64,000 nucleotides of DNA from assembly GCF_003597395.2 (NCBI RefSeq), contig NC_133771.1, positions 137,880,605-137,944,604 of the forward strand, in the 5' to 3' direction. This document shows positions 48,601 to 58,832 of this stretch, one piece after another. The DNA is from Chelonoidis abingdonii (Eukaryota; Chordata; Testudines; Testudinidae). A program made the translations under genes and the position numbers. Positions within the stretch are counted from its first letter, which is position 1. Every line of letters starts with the position of its first letter. The notes under the pieces were generated by a model. That model did no database searches. It saw only the letters and a list, made by a program, of their open reading frames with translations, and was not told the origin of the DNA.

Positions 48601-50561
48601 GGGTGTGGGGGTGGCACCTGGTCTTTTGTGCACGGTTGTCGTCATCTGGTGGGTACCTGCCGGAGCATGTGACCTTCTGGCGGCAGGGATCGGCCTGGCG
48701 TCTTTCGAGGCCGTGTCGGTCCGTCCAATGATGGGGGATTGGTGGTGCGGTCTGGTTGTGGCGGTGGATCCTGCGGCAGTGGCAGTGTGCGGGGCGGTCT
48801 GGGGGGTGGCTCCTGCTCCTCCGGTGTGTGCGGCTCGTAGTGCGGGTGGGGGAGTCGCATCGGTTCCCCTTGTGGCTGGTGTTAGTGCGGTGGTCCGGGG
48901 GCCAGCGGCGGTGCCTGCGGGGCCAGATTCTCGGGCGGTTACATACGGTGGAGCGCTGGCCCTTCTTGGGGTGGGGTCGTGTTGGTTGGGTCTCGAGAAG
49001 GCGCTGAGACGTCTCAGCTCGGAGAGCTTCCGAGCGACTTGCGAGGATGTGAATGGGAACCTGTTGGGAGGGGCTCGGCTGGTGTCTCCCTCTGCAGCAG
49101 GCGTCGTCCTGACGGCAGGGCCCTGGTCCACCAGCTCGGGGACTGGGGAAGGTTTCTGGGCAGTGGCTGGCGGGGTCGTATTGTTCCCTCGTGGTGTAGG
49201 AGCAGCGGGCCGGGGCACAGGATGGCGAGGGGTTGGGGCCGGAGCTGCTGTTGTGTTGGCTTTCTTGCAGCTGGCCTGGTACGCCTTGCATCTCTTCTGG
49301 GACTCGAAGGGCAGGCTGCAGAGGGCGCAGCTGAAGGCATGGACTTGCTGTGGCACCTTCTCAGATGCCTAGTGACCCCTCCGAGGAGATGGAAGCGTTG
49401 GGGTGGCTGGCAGATGGGGCAGAGGAGTGCATCCGTGGCAAGGGGGTACTTGAAGTAGACGGTGTCTGAGGCTGAGTGGTCATCTAGTGGGGTGTCCCGC
49501 TGGAGGTCAGGGGGGCTGCCCCTCGGCAGCGAGGGCTGCTGGAGCGCAGGAGGAGGTGCGTCTGGTGACTGCGGGAGAGCGAGAGGGCCATCTCGGGTCA
49601 GCTGGAGCTGCTGGAGCGCAGGGAGCGTGGCAGGCGACTGTGGGAGAGCGGAGGAGCCATCTTGTAGCGGCTGGGGCTGCGGGAGCACATGGGGTGTGTC
49701 CGGTGACCGCAGAACGGGAGGGACATCTCTTGGCAGCTGGAGCATCTGGTGACCGGCGGGCAGGTCTCTCGGGGACTGGAGCGGCTTGTCCGCGGGGAGG
49801 CAGTCTCCCTGTGGCTGCGGCTGCTGGTCGGCGGTGGGGGGGCTCCCCTGTGGCTGAGTTGCAGGGGAGCTTGATGTCTGTGGTAGCCCCTATCTGGTAG
49901 GGTTGGCTCTTGGAGGCTGCAGCCGCTGGTGAGCGGTGGGGGGGTCCCTCTGCGGTGGAGGTGTAGTGAGGGTGTTTCTCTGGCCCTGGGATGGCTGGCA
50001 TGTGGCGGGGCAGTCTCCCGGTGCCTGGATCTGCAGACATGTGGCGGGTCCCGCTTCCTGCAACACACTAAGGAGCTCCCCGGGCGCCGCGAGCGGCGGC
50101 GGCCAGGGCGCGGGGCCAGCAGCTCCAGGCGGCTGGAGCAGCCGGGGCCCTCCCCGGAGCTCCCCCCGCCGCTCCGACAGCGGCAGCCCAGGGGAGGAGG
50201 AGTTCCCCATCGGCGGGGGCAGCGGTGGCCGAAGCACGCCACAGGGCTCCCCGGGCAGTGGTAACCCAGCCGCGGGGCAGGAGTCCCCGGGCGGCCAGAG
50301 CGGCGGTGGCGAAAGCACGCCGCGAGACTCACCGGGCAGCGGCAATCCGGGCTCGGGGCCGGAGTCCCCCGGCGGCCCGGGCAGCGGTGGCGGAGACACA
50401 CCGTGAAGCTCCCCGGGCAGCGGGAATCCAAGCGCGGGACAGGAGTCCCTTGGCGACCCGAGTGGCGGCGGTAGAAACACGCCGCGGGGCTCACCGGGCA
50501 GTGGCAGCTCGGACTCGGAGCTGGAATCCCCTGGCGGCCCGAGCAGCGGCGGCGGCGACAC
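45601..50561 (-). pseudogene. LINE ORF: leader, zinc fingers, RT and restriction-like endonuclease
   Basis: Finger 1 (49350-49421) has Cys-x2-Cys and His-x4-His (CPIC...HLRRCH). After a one-base frameshift, finger 2 (about 49267-49329) has CALC...C, with Tyr where the His should be. The RT part runs from about 48300 to 47030. It shows APGKDGIPY, a TGA at 47777-47779, WLDLSNAFGS (first catalytic Asp), GVKQGCPLSP and YVDD (47243-47254). A frameshift near 47040 leads to PWQKINALNTFLIP and KWLSLPQRASNE (46711-47067), typical of this superclade downstream of the RT. Further frameshifts precede a PHVLW Cys-His-type segment (about 46100) and an LRPDV block (about 45950), the start of the endonuclease. 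A clean final frame with IRWSRDIYAEHITGH ends at TGA 45601-45603. Several frameshifts and stops make it inactive. Confidence 0.8.
49500..49890 (-). repeat. Degenerate 69-75 bp tandem repeats upstream of the LINE zinc finger
   Basis: On the minus strand, units such as LQLPRDVPPVL..., LQDGSSALPQS... and LQLTRDGPLALPQS repeat every 20-25 codons just before the first finger. Unit length is close to a multiple of three, so the frame is kept. They are proline- and glutamine-rich and presumably unstructured. Confidence 0.75.
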
Positions 50562-50563
50562 AT
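50240..50563 (-). repeat. Four 81-bp tandem repeats at the 5' end of the LINE
   Basis: Four consecutive 27-codon units are visible in one minus frame (each with a GTPAP or GTPVP core) and in a second frame as PLPGEPRGV-type units. Because 81 is divisible by three, several frames stay open, which also creates spurious plus-strand frames. The frame in phase with the zinc fingers is the PLPGE frame. Confidence 0.85.
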
Positions 50564-53006
50564 AGAACTGGCCTACTTAGTCAAAGTTTTCATAGAAGAC
50601 AAGTAATAGACACTGTTCATCTATTAAAATGTTGCTGGTATACAGAGTTTCATAATTTAATAAACAAAGCACAAAAACTGGGAACCAGAGTTCTATTCGT
50701 AGCTCTACATTACAATTTACCAGCCTGCCACATCACTTATTCCTAATGATGAAAAAGGTCCATTTGGAGCTGGAGCAGAACACATTCAGGAAGCAGGGGC
50801 TGCAAAGAACCTGCAGACACAGTACTCCTATGGCATTAAGGGATTCCTCTGCCAAGGCATAAATGACCATTTTCTGCCCACTGCATCTCTCTACATCTTT
50901 CCCAGCTCAGAGAGGAGCACATGAAGGAAAATCAGGCAATATTAGTGAAACTAAGATAATGTTTTCACCCCTCAGTCACAAGGCCGAGAAATACCAAATA
51001 GATTGAAGCACCACTGTAGCAAACAAGACAGGGTCCCCATCTTCCACAATCCTACAAGCAGAGCAGTTGGAAACTTGCAGTGCTTCAAATATCAATTACA
51101 TGAAAAGAAAAAACGAAAGGATGTGAGGATGTGAAGGTGCTGATGCTGAAAAATGTTAATGACTGTCTTACAGATGGAACAGCAGATCGTGGGTAGAAGT
51201 TATTAAATGAGGCAGAAATCCTTGATGGTGTTCATAGTAAAGCAAGCAAGTGGAAAACTGTGATGCCAGTGGCAAAAAAGAGTAAGCAAGAGAAGAGGTG
51301 GTACCTGACAATTTCCAATTAAAAATACAGCAGTGCAGGCAGTTGGCACATTAAGCAAATGCTTAAAAACAGCAAGTTGACACCAAGAGAAAATATTTTT
51401 AGAACAGCTCATAAAGTCAATTCAGAAGTCAGCATATGAAGCAATAAAAGAGTAATTGTTTACTACTTTCTAGGTGTTATATTTTTGGAGGGGTGGACTA
51501 TATTACTGAACACCAACCACATTTTTTCTCCTCTAGAAAAAATTCACTCTAGAACACACAACACCTAACTAACTTATATCGACTTTCCATTAGAATTTGC
51601 TATGTGAGCCCCTTTCACCCAAACAGCTATCAGGTATTATGCACTAAACTAGTTACCTACACTTATATTTCTATGTATTTTTATAGAGAAAAACGGTACC
51701 ATGTTATATAGTTGTACTATTACACAGTCAACACAAATAACCAATAATTGGAGCAGACAACAGTGGAGGAACGCACAACATCTTCTGAACAGGACATAAG
51801 AGTACTTTGGCTCACATCAGTGTAACCTCATAAGGGCTGCCATGTTCAAACTATGACCATGCAAAACTCATGAATATCACTAATACTCTAAGTGACTATT
51901 ACATTTCTAAAGAAAACAAAACAAAAAAAGGGAGTGGAGATTATTTCCAAGGAGTCTAGAACAGAACAGTATTTAACACACCTAATTATAACAAATAATT
52001 TCCCCTGGTAATGTAGTTACATAATGTCCTCTTGGCAATACAAGAGCCCTAGACAAAACGTGGCCAAGGCTAGGTCAGGCCTTCTCTTAGGCATTTAAAA
52101 AGACCAAGCAGTTAACCATGCGATGTTCTTAACAGACTAATGAAAAAGGCAAACCCTCCCCCTCAACTCATCAAGAAAAGGAAACAAGTTATTTGCATGT
52201 CCTAAAATAAATATAAACTAAGCCCAACACTCATGATGCTGCAATCTAGTGATCTACACACAGAATATTAAAAAAAAAAAAAAAAAAAAAACCACACAAC
52301 AGTCCTACAGGAAGAACATGGAGCCTGCTAAAGAAATTTTCTAAGTATATGTTGAAGCTCTAGGGTATTTGAAAAAAATACAAAACCAGTATTTAGATGG
52401 AAAATAATAAAATATTTAGGTGGTTGTGTAAATTAGTATTTAGCTAATGAACTGAAATGACAAACTGTAATAGGAAAAGCAAGAAAAATTAATTAGCCTA
52501 TTTAAAACAGAATTTGCTTTTTTATTATAAAGGTGAAAAGTACATTTCAATTCAAGCATACAAAAAAGACAATGCACCAGTGAGGGGAAAACCTTCATTC
52601 CATTGACATGGATTCAAGTCTCAAGTCACACATGCAATACATGTGAAACCACAATTACTACTTGCATCATTCTAATGCATGACAGACACATCCACTATCA
52701 AATCCCTGTTGTCCATGGATAGTAGGATGGTCATATGGGGTTACCACCAATTCTTGTTTCCAGTTATTTCTAACTCCTGCTGAGATTTAATAATTTAAAA
52801 TTGTTTCTTAATATTTTTCCATTTCAGTAAATTGCTGAAGCTGCCACATAGAGGTTATGTGATTGTTGCTTGACAGGAGACTTGGTTAGTGGGACACTTT
52901 CTTCTACAATGCCATCCAAACTACAAAAAAGTTTGAGAATCCTTGCATGCCCACTGATTCTGACATCAGTCTACGTTGCTTTTCAACAGGATAAAATGTA
53001 TGTACG
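50564..53006. other. AT-rich spacer between the LINE and the first DIRS copy
   Basis: Holds a 22-base poly-A run (52270-52291) and no recognisable gene or complete repeat. Confidence 0.5.
52270..52291. repeat. Poly-A run
   Basis: 22 consecutive A. It may be the worn tail of an old retroposed sequence; no source sequence is recognised next to it. Confidence 0.9.
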
Positions 53007-53335
53007 GTAAAAGACAGTTACCTTTTCCGTAACTGGTGTTCGAGATGTGTTGCTCATGTCCATTTCATATTAGGTGTGTGCGCTCACTACATGCACCAGT
53101 GCCAGAAGTTTCCCTCAGTAGTATCCATAGGGAACCAGCTCTGGCGCCTTCTGGAGTGGCACCTGCACGGCGCGTTGTAAGGGGTACCACCAGCTCCCCA
53201 CCACCACCACCACCCTCAGTTCCTTCTTGCCAGAAACTCTGACAGTGGGGAAGGAGGATGGGTTGTGGAACAGTCATGAGCAACACATCTCAAAGAACAC
53301 CAGTTACAGAAAAGGTAACTGTCTTTTCTTCTTCG
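53007..53335. repeat. 3' inverted terminal repeat plus internal complementary region of DIRS copy 1
   Basis: CAGTTACCTTTTCCGTAAC and GTGTTCGAGATGTGTTGCTC (53007-53060) recur inverted as GAGCAACACATCTCAAAG and AACACCAGTTACAGAAAAGG (53278-53320), giving a hairpin with a loop of about 215 bp. TTCTTCGAGGAATTGCTCAG then begins another direct, diverged copy of the terminus. Confidence 0.8.
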
Positions 53336-53479
53336 AGGAATTGCTCAGGTGTATTCCACATTAGGCAACTCCAAAGCTGTACCCCGGAAGTGAGTAGGAG
53401 TTCAAGGACGTGTAGATTGAAATACAGCTCTGATAAACCCAGCATTATCTCTGGCCTGCTGAGTGATGGCATGATGAAC

Positions 53480-54390
53480 AGTAAACGTGTGAACAGAGGA
53501 CCATGTTGCGGCTCTACAGATGTCCTGGGTAAGGATGTGTGCCAGGAAGGCCGCCAAAGATGCCTGCACTCTCGTCGAGTGGGCTCTGACAATTGGCGGC
53601 AGCAGAATCCCCGCCAGGACGTAACAGGTCCTTATGCATGAGGTAATCCAATTGGAAATCCTCTACAAGGACACCGGGTGACCGTTCATCCTATCTGCTG
53701 TAGCGATGAAGAGTTGAGTCGATTTTCAGAAAGGCTTAGTACATTCTAAGTAGAAAGCCAAGGCTGTCTGGATGTCCAGGGCGTGAAGACGCCTCTCCTC
53801 ACGGGTCTTGTGTGGTTTGGGACAGAACACTGAGAGGAAGATGTCCTGGGGTTCATATGGAAGGTGGAGACCACCTTTGGCAGGAAGGCCAGATGGGGTT
53901 GCAACTGAACCTTATCTTTGTAGAAGACCACGTACAGAGGTTCTGAGGTCAAGGCTTTAACTTCAGAGACTCATCTTGCTGACGTCGCTGCCACCAAGAA
54001 TGTGACCGTCCATGACAGGTGGGAAATGGCGCAGGAACCCAGCATCTCAAAAGGCAGGCTGGTGAGCCTAGAGAGGACCAAGTTAAGATCCCACTGTGAG
54101 ACAGGAGTCCATACCTTCGGGAAGAGTCTCTCGAGCCCTCTCAAGAATCTGACCATCATGTCATGGGAAAACTTTGTCTGTCCTTGGATCGGTGGGTGAA
54201 AAGCAGAGATTGCCACTAGATGCACTCTAATGGAACAGTGTGCCAGGCCTTGGTTCTGCAAATGGAGCCGGTTGTCCAGGACAGCCTATATGGAAGAACA
54301 CAAGGGAGAGATGCCATGCTTCGACGCTCAGTGGGAAAACCTCGTCCACTGAGCCAGGTAAGTCATCCTGGTTCAGGGCTTCCTACTCAG
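53480..54390 (-). pseudogene. DIRS tyrosine recombinase, copy 1
   Basis: One minus frame runs through two long open segments (53971-54261 and 53746-53952) separated by a single TGA at 53971-53973, just after TSA-R. The stop sits where the recombinase has its first catalytic-arginine region (SARR-V-EL in relatives). Upstream are IRVHLVAISAFH and FLRGLERLFP; downstream FYKDKVQL and FLPKV. A further frame near 53500-53590 contains AHSTRVQA and QDICRAATW, the HxxR box and the block before the catalytic Tyr. The protein would resolve and insert circular DIRS cDNA. At least one frameshift lies between the last two parts. Confidence 0.8.
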
Positions 54391-54394
54391 TAAA

Positions 54395-54830
54395 CCAGAA
54401 GAAGCATCTGTGCTCTTGAAAGATCTATGTGGAAGCATGCGTCCTTCAAGTCGAGAGCAGCATACCAGTCTCACGGATCCAGGGAGGGGATAATATAAGC
54501 CAGGGAAACCATGTGGAACTTCAACTTCTTCAGGTACTTGTTGAGGTCTCGCAGGTCCAGGATGGGCCGTAGATCACCCCTGGCCTTGGGATTAAAAAGT
54601 ACTAGGAACAAAACTCCTTGTTCCTGCACTCAAGAGGAACAACTTCTACTGCATGCAGCTGTAGTAACCCCTTTACCTCCTTCGCGAGGAGACTCTTGTG
54701 AGAGAGGTCCCTGAAGAGGGATGGAGAAAGCAGGTGGGAAGGAGAAGAGGGGTAGAAAGGAACTGGAAGATATAACCTTTGTTTTACTGTGCTGAGGACC
54801 CATCGGTCCAAGGTTATAGCCATCCAGCAG
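54395..54830 (-). pseudogene. DIRS reverse transcriptase, N-terminal fragment
   Basis: The 54602-54823 frame contains LAKEVKGLLQLHAVEVVP, the usual lead-in of DIRS RT. After a frameshift the sequence encodes RPILDLRDLNKYLKK and, after a TGA, WYAALDLKDACFHIDL, RT box A with its first catalytic Asp. Instead of the rest of the palm, the next sequence (from about 54400) is the linker and N-terminus of the recombinase. A deletion of roughly 2 kb thus removed the YxDD box, RNase H and methyltransferase. Confidence 0.75.
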
Positions 54831-55330
54831 GGAGGAAGAGGGAAAGGTGGTTGGAGAACATAGGGAAGGATGGATCCAAGGAATAAGCTGATAGGTCACC
54901 CTTGGGCACACCCTCAAAACAACCGTTCAGTCCTATGCTTATTATGGGTCAAGCCCAACTGGGCAGAGGGTGGAGACGGGTAGTTCAGGCAGCACTTGCA
55001 GCCCTTGGTTCATTTATGGGGCTGGTCCTGCTGAGGCTGACTCCCCGGCCCTGCAGCTGCTGTGGTCTGAACTGCTTATGCGCCAGGGCTGGGATGTAGA
55101 GACCCAGGGGTTTTATAGCAGTGCAAGAGTCCTTGAGACCATGCAATTTTCTGTCTGATTGCTCCGTAAATAGTGCCCAGCCGTCAAAGGGCAGGTCCTG
55201 TACTGACTGCTGAGCCTCAGTGGACAACAGAGGAGCAGCCAAGAGGCTAGCCACATGGAGACAGCAGAGGCCATGGTGCAGACAGCAGCATCTGATGTCA
55301 CCTGGAGGGCCGCCCTGGCCAGTCATGACC

Positions 55331-56059
55331 TCATCGAGGATCACTCGGAACTCCTTCCTGGAAGCCCAGACGAGCAAACGCTGGCGGGATGTCCCCCTCG
55401 ATGGGGAATGGTACAGCTGAGGTGGGGACACACATATAGGTCCCAACACGGGTTTTCCTCGAGACTGGGGTACCGCAGGAGTCAGTGAGGGCAGCCCCGG
55501 GAGCGTCAAGATCTCCTAAGCTGCTTGAAGGGCTTTGATGGCACCTTAAGCTGCCAGGGGCCTGCATCACTAGCTGAAGTTGCAGGTAAGGCATGGGATG
55601 GACTGCATCGCTTGACTTGAGCTGGGGCCCGACTTCCCGAGAGGGATGTTGAGCTGCCCAACACAGGTCTTGGCTCGCGCTCCCTGCCCTCTCCTTTCCC
55701 TTGCAGGAGGTGGGAGATCTTCCCTTCACAGTCATTTTCAGCTTCTTGACCGGAGCCACGGAGGGAGACCAGTGCCGGCTCATGGACGGCACTGGGGGTG
55801 CACTGCACACAGAGGCCACAGTGCTCAGTGCGGAGTCAGTCGGCTGCTCCAGTGCCAAAGTGAGTGCCGGCTCCATTAGGAGTGCTCTTAGGCGGATATC
55901 ACGCTCTTTCTTCGTCCTAGCTCTGAAAGACGTGCAGATATGGCGTTTGTCACTTATGTGCCCTTCACCTAAGCACCTTAGGTAGCTGGTATGGTGATCA
56001 CTGATGTGCATAGGCCATTTGCAGAAATCACAGGGTTTAAAGCCTGAGGACCGGGGCAT
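55331..56059 (-). pseudogene. DIRS gag-like protein, copy 1
   Basis: A 242-codon open frame next to the 5' inverted repeat. Residues 10-42 hold Cys-x2-Cys (CDFC), paired His, RCLGEGH and a final Cys. This CxxC...CLGExH...C knuckle is typical of the first protein of vertebrate DIRS elements. It is followed by FRARTKKERDIRLRALL, a basic helix, then a serine- and proline-rich tail. It would be a structural nucleic-acid-binding protein. The frame is open but lies in a defective element, so function is unlikely. Confidence 0.7.
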
Positions 56060-56413
56060 GTCCTGACACCCGGCTAGGTCCCGTTTGAGATTAATGGAGA
56101 ATTTGAGAACTACAACTAAGGGTAACTAAGAAAACGACTAACTATGTATAATTATTTTACAGGATTTCAAAGTTCACAAGAACAGAGAAGGAATCAATGC
56201 TAGCTGAAGCAGCAGATGTTCCAGCACTGTTACTGGCAGCAAGAAGTAACTGAGGGTGGGAGGAGCTGGCGGCACCTCTTACCATGCCACGCGGGTGTAA
56301 CTCCAGAGCCAGTCCCCTATGGATACTGCTGCAGGAAAAACTTCCGGCACCAGTGCATGTGGCGAGCACACACCCCTAATATTGAATAGACATGAGCAAG
56401 CACTTGAACAACA

Positions 56414-57349
56414 CTTAGTTTCATTCCCACAGTGATGTTCAAGGTAGAGATAAACTTATTACAAGCAGCGGTAGTAAAACAAATGAAGTTTCTGACTCCT
56501 ACTAAGGACTAAGTGGAATTCTTACTCTCTCCTACATAGCACAAGTAACCTTTTTTCTTTTTTTAAACTGATAAAGTTGGAATTTTGGGGGAGGGGAGGG
56601 AGAAGGGGAGAATATATTTTCTGACCAGCTATAATTACAGGCGACTGGAGACTTTTTTGGAAACATTGCTAATAAAAAAAAACCAAAAAAAAAAAAAAAA
56701 AAACAACTTTCCTCTGCACCATTTTTGTCTCTCAAAAACATTTTTCAACATTTTAACAAAGTAAATAGAACTGTGGGAAAAGCATGATTGAGAGCACAGC
56801 ACAGTCAGGCTCTGCTTTCTGACATGATTCTTGTTTGCTTGCCAAATTTACTTATTAATCACAACAAATTCAGCAAAGTTTAAATGGAAAAGGGGGATAT
56901 AGTTTAAATAAATAAAACAAATGTGGATTCTAGTCTTAAGATTCCCTACCACTGCAGCTCCAGCAGCAGTAGCAACAGTACAAGCGGTACCAGGCAGGTG
57001 GTATTTTAACCACCTTGATTTCTTGATCTGTAGTAATCATGCTGTAGATAAAATGCCAGTGGCTGGTCTTACTCTGCCATTCTCGTCTTATTGTTGATAC
57101 CATCAGTGACAAATGGTAAGACACAAAAAATAAAAAAAAATGAAAGTCTAGTCGTAACAGCCACACACATATTCAGCAGCCCACACAACTTACCACAGAA
57201 GCTTCCCCACAGCCACAGACTACGTACCTCAGGCAAGCTGCACAATTTTCAATTGGCAAAAGGCAAGTAATTGAGATTTACTTACTGATTTGGAGAACTG
57301 CCTTGGGTTTCCTCTCAATATTAATATCATACATAACTTAGTAGATAAA
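56414..57349. other. Spacer between two DIRS copies
   Basis: AT-rich with a poly-A/T patch (56680-56702). A possible minus donor at 57184-57192 (TGTG|GTAAGTTG) has only a weak acceptor in front of it. No gene called. Confidence 0.4.
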
Positions 57350-57699
57350 AGATGGTTACTCACCTTTGTAACTGTTGTTCTTCGAGATGTGTTGCTCATA
57401 TCCATTCCAGTTAGGTGTGCGCGCGCCACATGCAGGTTCGTCGGAGAAACTTTTACCCTAGCAACACTCGGTGAGCCGGCAGGTCACCCCCTGGAGTGGC
57501 GCCACTATGGTGCCTGATATATACCCCTGCCGACCCAACCGCTCCTAGTCTTCTTGCTGGCTACTCCCGAAGTGGGGAAGGAGGCGGTGTGGAATAGATA
57601 TGAGCAACACAATCTGGCAAGAACAACAGTTACAAGGGAGTAAACCGTCTTTTCTCTTCGAGGCTTGCGCCATATACAATTCCAGTTAGGTGATCCACG

Positions 57700-58440
57700 C
57701 TTAAGTAGGCGGTGGGGTTGGACTGAAAAAATGCGAATGTAAAACTGCGGAGCCAAAAGCTGCAGTATCTCTTGACTGTTGAACCAGACATAATGCGAAG
57801 CAAGGGTATGGACCAACGGACATGGAGCTGCGCGACCAGATCTCGTGGGTAGGTACATCGAGTTAGCACGGCGCAGATGAAGCCTGAAGCCTGGTAGAAC
57901 GCATGGGGATGTGGCCTTGGGGAAATTGTGAGCCAACTCATACACAAGTGCGGTGCACGTTATCACCCAAGATGAGATCCACTGAGAGGAAACAGGTAGG
58001 ACCTTTCCTTCGGACTCGCTACTGCGACCGAGAGTTGGGGGCGGGTTACAAAATGGTTGTTCGGTCCGCTCAACATAAAAGCGCGCGCTCTAACAGATGT
58101 CCAGGAGTGGCATTGTTGTCCCGGTCAGGTTGAGTGTGGTTAACATGAAGGGCCGAAACCCCCTTAGGGAGAAGGCCGGGTGTGGACGTAACTGCACCTT
58201 GTCTTTGTAAACAAAGTATGGCTGGAACCACCATAAGAGCCCTGAGCCGACGCCACCTCGTCTGGCCGATGTAATGGCACGAGGAAATCTGTCTTCCAGA
58301 CACGGTATAGTGATCGCAGGAGCAGTTGTCCTCACCGGTCGTCGGGAATTGGACGCGAGAGGCATACGGTGCTGGTTCAACCAGGTTGAGGCGTGTCCAT
58401 GTGTCATGCGGCTGGGCGGTTTCAATGGCATCTACCTATG
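57700..58440 (-). pseudogene. DIRS tyrosine recombinase relic, copy 2
   Basis: The 58090-58431 frame contains FVYKDKVQLRPHPAFSL, the equivalent of FYKDKVQLQPHLAFLP in copy 1. Other pieces of the recombinase are scattered over three frames between 57700 and 58400. Heavily frameshifted and non-functional. Confidence 0.7.
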
Positions 58441-58754
58441 AGGTCGCATGTCCTGACCGCGCTCGAAAAGATCAACCCCGTTCATGGTTAGCACAATCGC
58501 ATTTGCAGAAGCACAGTGTGTAGAGGAAAGACATGCCAGAAATACACATAGAGGTTGATAGACGCACACCAGAATGCACCACCTTAGCCTGGTGGACAGA
58601 TAGAGATGGCTTGCCAAGTGCTAAACACCCATTCGGCGAAGCACGCGCTAGGCCTGCTGTTGCAGGCTGGAGGTAGTCCAAAATACGAGGGGATCGAGAC
58701 TACCAGCATGAGTAAGATTTAGAGAGTTTCACACCTGTAGGAGAGACGCTTCCA

Positions 58755-58832
58755 CCTGACCAGGTTACGTTGACCAGGATGCCTTCCACCTGGCCAGTTA
58801 CGTTGACCAGGTGAAGGCATCCGCCACCCTGA
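58755..58832. repeat. Local duplication inside DIRS copy 2
   Basis: CCAGGTTACGTTGACCAGG and GCCAGTTACGTTGACCAGG lie about 38 bp apart, with GCCTTCCACCTGG and its inverse CCAGGTGAAGGC alongside. Likely a slippage or template-switch product. Confidence 0.7.

Larger units (their letters stand above)
45210..50563 (-). mobile_element. RLE-type non-LTR retrotransposon, NeSL/Utopia/R2 superclade
   Basis: A 5.3-kb GC- and CpG-rich block in AT-rich surroundings. Reading right to left it holds a proline-rich repetitive leader, zinc fingers, reverse transcriptase, a thumb/linker, a Cys-His region, a restriction-like endonuclease relic, a stop at 45601-45603 and a 3' UTR of roughly 350-390 bp. This single-ORF order is diagnostic of early-branching LINEs with a restriction-like endonuclease, which usually insert at fixed sites. 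No 28S rDNA or U2 snRNA sequence flanks it, so it either lost specificity, was moved, or uses another target. The 5' edge is near 50563. The 3' edge is approximate (45205-45260) and no duplication could be read. Confidence 0.8.
53007..56413 (-). mobile_element. DIRS-type tyrosine-recombinase retrotransposon, copy 1, internally deleted
   Basis: The ends are inverted repeats of roughly 220 bp. On the left GTTGCTCATGTCCATTTC and ATATTAGGTGTGTGCGC pair with GAATAGACATGAGCAAGC and GAGCACACACCCCTAATATT on the right. Reading from the right end, a gag-like frame, an RT fragment and a tyrosine recombinase follow in DIRS order. Next to the left end a second inverted stretch (see 53007-53335) serves as internal complementary region. 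DIRS elements copy through RNA and integrate a circular form by recombinase, without target duplication; none is seen. RT C-terminus, RNase H and methyltransferase are missing and the genes carry stops. Confidence 0.85.

Noticed and set aside
48599..49372. Plus-strand open frame of 257 codons
   Set aside because: It lies exactly opposite the GC-rich zinc-finger and linker part of the minus-strand LINE; openness comes from base composition, and the peptide has no motif.
45210..50563. 28S rDNA-specific R2 element
   Set aside because: Domain order fits, but RT motifs differ from those expected of vertebrate R2 and no 28S target sequence is present on either flank. R2 was kept only as part of a wider superclade.
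53258..53641. Plus-strand frame of 127 codons
   Set aside because: Antisense to the DIRS recombinase and complementary region.
57184..57240. Possible minus-strand exon reading YVVCGCGEASV
   Set aside because: The donor is good, but the acceptor is poor and there is no phase partner in the window.
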